From contig DKTR01000037.1 in assembly GCA_002473385.1 (NCBI GenBank), forward strand, positions 1 through 26,172: a DNA stretch of 26,172 nucleotides, in the 5' to 3' direction. This document shows positions 22,613 to 26,172 of this stretch, one piece after another (the stretch's first letter is position 1; the number at the start of each line of letters is the position of its first letter). The stretch is from Lachnospiraceae bacterium UBA7225. Lineage in GTDB: Bacteria > Bacillota > Clostridia > Lachnospirales > Lachnospiraceae. A program made the position numbers and the translations under genes. Below the pieces are notes generated by a model. That model was given only the letters and a program-made list of their open reading frames with translations. It made no database searches and was not told the DNA's origin.

Positions 22613-23625
22613 AAAAGACAAAGATAAACAGCAACAGTCTGCTGCTGCTGATTACAGTTGTACTGTTTGTGGTGATGTATGCAGGCGGCTGCATAATTTA
22701 TTCCTCCAAGGGCTTTACCCATCTGCAGACATTCCTTAACATCCTGATCAACAATGCCGGTCTGATCTGTGTTGCCAGCGGCATGACCTGCGTCATGCTG
22801 ACCGGGGGCATTGATATCTCGGTTGGATCACTGGTTGCCATGGACTGTATGATCCTGGCGGTCGGCATTGAGCAGTGGGGCTGGAGCAGCCCGGTGCTGA
22901 TGGTTCTGATTCTGGTGATCGGCGTGGTCTTTGGTCTGGTACAGGGTTTCTGTATTGCTTATCTGGATATTCAGCCCTTTATCGTTACCATGGCAGGCAT
23001 GTTCTTCGCAAGAGGCATGACGGCAGTAATCTGCAGAAACCAGGTAAGTATTGTTTCTGATAAAATTTTTACCACTCTGGCGGGTCTGAAGATTGAACTT
23101 CCCTTTGGCGGTTACATGAATAAGAAGGGGATTCTGCAGGTGCCATATCTGCGTATAACAGTTATTGTGGCGCTCATTGTGGTGATACTGGTTTATCTGA
23201 TGCTGAAATATACAAAGTTTGGACGCAGTATTTATGCAATTGGCGGCAATCAGCAGTCGGCGACCCTGATGGGCTTAAATGTAAAGAAAACAAAACTGAA
23301 GGCATACGTTCTTTCCAGCTTTCTCACCTCTATCGGCGGAATCTGCTATTGTCTGAATACCATGGCAGGCACCACGCAGCAGGCGACCGGTCTGGAAATG
23401 AACGCGATTTCATCATCGGTTATCGGCGGCACACTGCTGACTGGCGGTGTCGGAAATGTATTCGGTTCCCTGGTGGGTGTGCTGATCAACGGTACGATTT
23501 CGTCTCTGGTTAAGACGAACGGTAAGCTGATCAGTTCCTGGTCGAATATCATTACGGCGATCCTGCTGTGCTTCTTTATTATCCTGCAGAGCGTTTTCGC
23601 AAAAATAAAGGACAGTAAGAAATAA
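22609..23625 (+). CDS. yjfF: Sugar ABC transporter permease, YjfF-like
   Basis: The second RbsC-family permease, 338 residues, starts within the previous stop (ATGA at 22609-22612). Membrane segments begin at SLLLLITVVLFVVMYAGGCI. Family motifs are GMTCVMLTGGIDISVGSLVAMD, GFCIAYLDIQPFIVTMAGMF, IGGNQQSATLMGLNVKKTK and SSSVIGGTLLTGGVGNVFGSLVGVL. It ends in a cytoplasmic lysine tail. Two different permeases, rather than one forming a homodimer, point to the YtfQRT-YjfF (furanose sugar) subtype over ribose or xylose importers. A terminator follows immediately. Confidence 0.92.
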   Translation: MKKTKINSNSLLLLITVVLFVVMYAGGCIIYSSKGFTHLQTFLNILINNAGLICVASGMTCVMLTGGIDISVGSLVAMDCMILAVGIEQWGWSSPVLMVLILVIGVVFGLVQGFCIAYLDIQPFIVTMAGMFFARGMTAVICRNQVSIVSDKIFTTLAGLKIELPFGGYMNKKGILQVPYLRITVIVALIVVILVYLMLKYTKFGRSIYAIGGNQQSATLMGLNVKKTKLKAYVLSSFLTSIGGICYCLNTMAGTTQQATGLEMNAISSSVIGGTLLTGGVGNVFGSLVGVLINGTISSLVKTNGKLISSWSNIITAILLCFFIILQSVFAKIKDSKK

Positions 23626-23629
23626 CATG

Positions 23630-23662
23630 AAGGGGAACTGCGAATTGCGGTTCCCCTTTTTT
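23630..23662 (+). terminator. Terminator after the permease genes
   Basis: AAGGGGAAC (23630-23638) pairs with GTTCCCCTT (23650-23658) with an inner GC-rich extension (TGCG/TGCG region), followed by a T run. It separates the transporter operon from the second binding-protein gene, which needs read-through or its own promoter; TATGAT at about 23674 is a possible -10. Confidence 0.88.
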
Positions 23663-23728
23663 AATGGGTGTGTTATGATAAAGACGGTTAAACTGAGAAA
23701 TATGGAAGAAAGACTTAGGGAGGCGTGG

Positions 23729-24748
23729 ATGCGGATCAAAAGAGGAATTGCAGTGGGAGCGGCACTGTTACTCTGCGGCGGATGTGCTGTGACTAACATA
23801 CAGGAAAAGGAATCCCATACGGGAATGCAGGAGATCACAGAGGTAGATGAGAGTCTGATTGTGGTTGGTTTTTCGCAGATTGGCTCGGAATCGGACTGGC
23901 GCAATGCGCATACGCGGTCTGTGAAGGAAGCACTGACAGAGGAGAACGGATTTTATCTGATTTTTGAGGACGCGCAGCAGAAGCAGGAAAATCAGATCAA
24001 GGCGGTGCGCAGCTTCATTCTTCAGGAAGTGGATTACATTGTCCTTGCGCCGATTGTGGAGACAGGATGGGACGCTGTTCTGCAGGAGGCAAAGGATGCC
24101 GGAATACCGGTTATTCTGGATGACCGGCTTGCAGATGTGGATGAGGAGCTGTATACCTGCTGGCTGGGAACAAATGCGGAGAGAGAAGGCGGGGATGCCG
24201 GGCTCTGGCTGGCGGATTATCTGGAGAAGGCAGGCAGGGACGAGGAGAAAATAAGGATCGTCACACTTCAGGGAACTACGGGAGCAACCGCCCAGATTGG
24301 GCGCACGAATGGATTCCATAAAGTGCTTGAACAGCATGATAACTGGGAAATGCTGGAAATGATGGACGGTGATTTTACGCAGGCGAAGGGGCAGGAGGTT
24401 ATGGAGACACTGCTTGCAAAATATGAAGATATTGACGTGGTAGTCTGCGAAAATGACAATATGGCTTTTGGCGCGGTGGATGCTATCAGGGAGGCAGGCA
24501 GAACCTGCGGACCAGACGGCGATATTATTATTCTTTCCTTTGATGCGGTAAAGGCGGCATTTGATGCCATGATTGCAGGTGATATCAATGCGGTATTTGA
24601 GTGTAATCCGCTGCACGGTCCGAAGCTGGAGAAAATCCTTAATTCCCTGGAGGCAGGCGAAACGGTGGACAAAATTCAGTATATGGAGGAGACATACTTC
24701 GACACTACAATGGATCTGGAGAGTATCCGGGAAACGCGTGCATATTAG
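23729..24748 (+). CDS. Second sugar-binding protein, probable lipoprotein, YtfQ-like paralogue
   Basis: This 339-residue paralogue of the binding protein at 18937 aligns over the whole mature region: GFSQIGSESDWRNAHT, YIVLAPIVETGWDAVLQEA, GIPVILDDR, TTGATAQIGRTNGF, CENDNMAFGAVDA and a C-terminal RETRAY like GRAY. Its N-terminus MRIKRGIAVGAALLLCGGCAV ends in a lipobox-like CGGC, so it is probably membrane-anchored, unlike its paralogue. Start: ATG 23729, five bases after AGGGAGG (23717-23723); earlier in-frame ATGs at 23627 and 23702 are less well served, and 23627 lies in the terminator. Its codon use is ordinary, suggesting lower expression. It could be a second receptor for the transporter or a sensing partner for the kinase. 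Confidence 0.9.
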   Translation: MRIKRGIAVGAALLLCGGCAVTNIQEKESHTGMQEITEVDESLIVVGFSQIGSESDWRNAHTRSVKEALTEENGFYLIFEDAQQKQENQIKAVRSFILQEVDYIVLAPIVETGWDAVLQEAKDAGIPVILDDRLADVDEELYTCWLGTNAEREGGDAGLWLADYLEKAGRDEEKIRIVTLQGTTGATAQIGRTNGFHKVLEQHDNWEMLEMMDGDFTQAKGQEVMETLLAKYEDIDVVVCENDNMAFGAVDAIREAGRTCGPDGDIIILSFDAVKAAFDAMIAGDINAVFECNPLHGPKLEKILNSLEAGETVDKIQYMEETYFDTTMDLESIRETRAY

Positions 24749-24803
24749 GGAAAGGGCAGGCTGATAATTCAAAAAATGAATAAATACATATAGTTATATG
24801 AAT

Positions 24804-24832
24804 TTGACGCAGGCAGAAGAACGTGCTAAACT
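24804..24832 (+). promoter_or_regulatory. Promoter of the diaminopimelate dehydrogenase gene
   Basis: TTGACG (24804-24809) and TAAACT (24827-24832) are 17 bases apart, about 55 bases before the gene. It makes the gene independent of the sugar operon. Confidence 0.7.
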
Positions 24833-24859
24833 GGCATAGGATAAAAAGCGGGAGGATTT

Positions 24860-24898
24860 GTGTCTTCCGGGCTGTCAGAAGGAGATTTATGGATATGA
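24860..24898 (+). CDS. Possible 12-residue leader peptide before ddh
   Basis: A GTG at 24860 follows GGGAGG by four bases and opens MSSGLSEGDLWI. Its stop TGA (24896-24898) overlaps the second in-frame ATG of ddh (24895) as ATGA. This is too short to judge by composition and may be chance, but the ribosome site and the stop/start overlap suggest translational coupling. Confidence 0.3.
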   Translation: MSSGLSEGDLWI

Positions 24899-25881
24899 AC
24901 AAAATCAGAATTGGGATTGTAGGCTATGGAAATATTGGACGCGGTGTAGAAGCTGCTATTAAACAGAATGAGGACTGTGAGCTGGCAGGCGTATTTACGC
25001 GCCGCGATCCGGCTTCGGTGAAGATTACCACGGAGGGCGCAGGGGTTTACGCAGTGGATGAGCTGGCATCAAAAAAGGACGACATTGATGTCTGCATTAT
25101 CTGTGGCGGCAGTGCGACGGATCTTCCGAAACAGACACCGGAAATTGTGAAAATGTTTAACGTAATCGACAGCTTCGATACACACGCAAGGATACCGGAG
25201 CATTTTGCAAATGTGGATGCGGCTGCAAAGGCAAGCGGGCATGTCGGCATTATTTCAGTCGGCTGGGATCCGGGACTGTTTTCTTTGAACCGCCTGTACG
25301 GCAATGCGATCCTGCCGCAGGGCAGAGATTATACCTTCTGGGGAAGAGGCGTCAGCCAGGGACATTCCGACGCTATCCGCAGAGTGGAGGGCGTGCTTGA
25401 CGCAAGACAGTATACAGTGCCGGTGGAGAGCGCTGTAGAAGCTGTCCGCAATGGAGAAAACCCGGAGCTGACGACCAGACAGAAGCATACGAGAGAATGT
25501 TTTGTGGTTGCAGAAGAGGGCGCTGATCTGGCACGCATCGAGGCAGAGATCAAAAATATGCCGAATTATTTCGCGGATTATGATACGACCGTTACCTTTA
25601 TTTCACAGGAAGAACTCGACAAAAATCACAGCGGCATTCCGCACGGTGGTTTTGTCATCCGCAGCGGCGCGACCGGAGACGGTACAAACAAACATATCAT
25701 CGAATATCGCCTGAAGCTGGATTCCAACCCGGAATTCACCTCCAGCGTTCTGGTGGCATATGCGCGTGCGGCAAAGCGTCTGGCTGACGAGGGCGCAAGC
25801 GGCTGCAAGACCGTATTCGACATTGCACCGGCGTATCTCTCTTTGAAGAGCGGTGAGGAGCTGCGGGCGCATCTGCTGTAA
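24889..25881 (+). CDS. ddh: meso-Diaminopimelate D-dehydrogenase
   Basis: Ddh makes meso-diaminopimelate from tetrahydrodipicolinate in one NADPH-dependent step, supplying peptidoglycan and lysine. The 330-residue length fits the family. The Rossmann start IRIGIVGYGNIGRG, the cofactor-side GVFTRRDP, ICGGSATDLP, DSFDTHARIPEH, the substrate motif SVGWDPGLFSLNR, WGRGVSQGHSDAIRR and a late HGGFVIRSG are all present. Starts at ATG 24889 (four bases after AAGGAG) or ATG 24895 (ten bases); both keep the Rossmann motif, and 24889 was chosen. It has its own promoter and no operon partner. The reading frame extends upstream to 24823, but that part has no ribosome site. Confidence 0.94.
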   Translation: MDMNKIRIGIVGYGNIGRGVEAAIKQNEDCELAGVFTRRDPASVKITTEGAGVYAVDELASKKDDIDVCIICGGSATDLPKQTPEIVKMFNVIDSFDTHARIPEHFANVDAAAKASGHVGIISVGWDPGLFSLNRLYGNAILPQGRDYTFWGRGVSQGHSDAIRRVEGVLDARQYTVPVESAVEAVRNGENPELTTRQKHTRECFVVAEEGADLARIEAEIKNMPNYFADYDTTVTFISQEELDKNHSGIPHGGFVIRSGATGDGTNKHIIEYRLKLDSNPEFTSSVLVAYARAAKRLADEGASGCKTVFDIAPAYLSLKSGEELRAHLL

Positions 25882-25889
25882 GAAGGATG

Positions 25890-26059
25890 TAACTATTCAT
25901 CCTCAGACCACAGACCGCCTGCCATGCAGGCTATCCGCTGCTTCGCAGCTCCTGTCTGTGGCTTACGGCGAAACGCCGTATGCCAAATATCAGAAACGTT
26001 TGCTTACATGCCAGCATGACGCATCCATTTCTGATATTTGACGCATGGCTGAATAGTTA
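25890..26059. repeat. Closed multibranch inverted-repeat element between ddh and tRNA-Val
   Basis: The outer arms TAACTATTCA (25890-25899) and TGAATAGTTA (26050-26059) match perfectly. Inside are CCACAGAC/GTCTGTGG (25908-25915/25954-25961), enclosing GCCTGC/GCAGGC and GCTGC/GCAGC hairpins; TACGGCG/CGCCGTA (25964-25970/25974-25980); and CAAATATCAGAAA/TTTCTGATATTTG (25984-25996/26028-26040), enclosing CATGC/GCATG. TGACGCAT is directly repeated at 26017 and 26039. There is no T-tract and no plausible gene. It may be a mobile palindromic element or a structured RNA. Confidence 0.75.
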
Positions 26060-26069
26060 TAAAAAATGC

Positions 26070-26098
26070 TTGACGAAATCGCGGACCAATAGTATACT
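26070..26098 (+). promoter_or_regulatory. Promoter of the tRNA gene(s)
   Basis: TTGACG (26070-26075) and TATACT (26093-26098) have a 17-base spacer. The promoter lies about 30 bases before the mature tRNA start and just after the multibranch element. Confidence 0.82.
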
Positions 26099-26130
26099 TA
26101 TGAAGTGGACGATGCAAGTCCGCTTCCTGT

Positions 26131-26172
26131 GGGATCTTAGCTCAGCTGGGAGAGCATCTGCCTTACAAGCAG
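26131..26172 (+). tRNA. tRNA-Val (anticodon UAC), 3' part outside the window
   Basis: GGGATCT is the 5' acceptor strand, followed by TA, the D stem GCTC/GAGC around loop AGCTGGGA, and the anticodon stem TCTGC with loop CTTACAA, giving anticodon TAC (valine). The window ends in the 3' anticodon strand GCAG, so the variable loop, T arm and acceptor closure cannot be checked. Confidence 0.9.

Noticed and set aside
23627..23728. 34-residue N-terminal extension of the second binding protein
   Set aside because: The extension lies over the terminator and would bury the signal peptide; AGGGAGG before ATG 23729 gives a proper lipoprotein signal.

Overview
The window looks like the chromosome of a Gram-positive, anaerobic Clostridia-type bacterium, most likely Lachnospiraceae. 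The evidence is a tryptophan T-box leader, strong AGGAGG-type ribosome binding sites, a YesM/YesN-type two-component pair next to sugar ABC transport genes, a diaminopimelate dehydrogenase, and moderate GC with strong use of the CTG, GCG and GGC codons. The species cannot be named from the sequence alone.

Layout. (1) 1-1110: an AT-richer accessory island holding a 5'-truncated DUF3990-type gene, a conserved unknown partner and a third small frame broken by a stop. It resembles a toxin-antitoxin or ADP-ribosyltransferase module. (2) 1147-1756: a consensus promoter, a T-box riboswitch with UGG specifier and terminator, then about 180 bases of back-to-back hairpins with mutually exclusive pairings. 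(3) 1757-8493: a complete trpEGDCFBA operon, mostly joined by stop/start overlaps, with a duplicated initiation region before trpF and a 36-bp tandem duplication inside trpA. (4) 8501-9100: yqeY with its own promoter and a terminator. (5) 9122-11689: a large protein with a PPDK/PEP-synthase-type ATP-grasp core that lacks the phosphohistidine and PEP domains. (6) 11729-18791: araA-araB-araD followed directly by an AraC-type response regulator and a YesM-type sensor kinase. (7) 18860-24748: a YtfQRT-YjfF-type furanose sugar ABC transporter with two paralogous binding proteins, one at each end. (8) 24804-25881: diaminopimelate dehydrogenase behind a possible 12-codon leader frame. (9) 25890-26172: a closed multibranch inverted-repeat element, then a promoter and the first 42 bases of tRNA-Val(UAC), cut by the window edge.

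How the genes work together. The trp block makes tryptophan from chorismate and should be switched on when uncharged tRNA-Trp accumulates. The ara block converts L-arabinose to D-xylulose 5-phosphate. The sensor kinase and regulator probably sense an extracellular sugar and activate the adjacent transporter, whose first promoter has a weak -35. Terminator-like hairpins after each transporter segment would make the first binding protein the most abundant product.

The most unusual material is non-coding or structural: the hairpin chain in the trp leader, the multibranch element next to the tRNA, the trpA repeat insertion, the trpF start duplication, and the orphan ATP-grasp protein. I see no CRISPR array, insertion sequence, prophage or rRNA.
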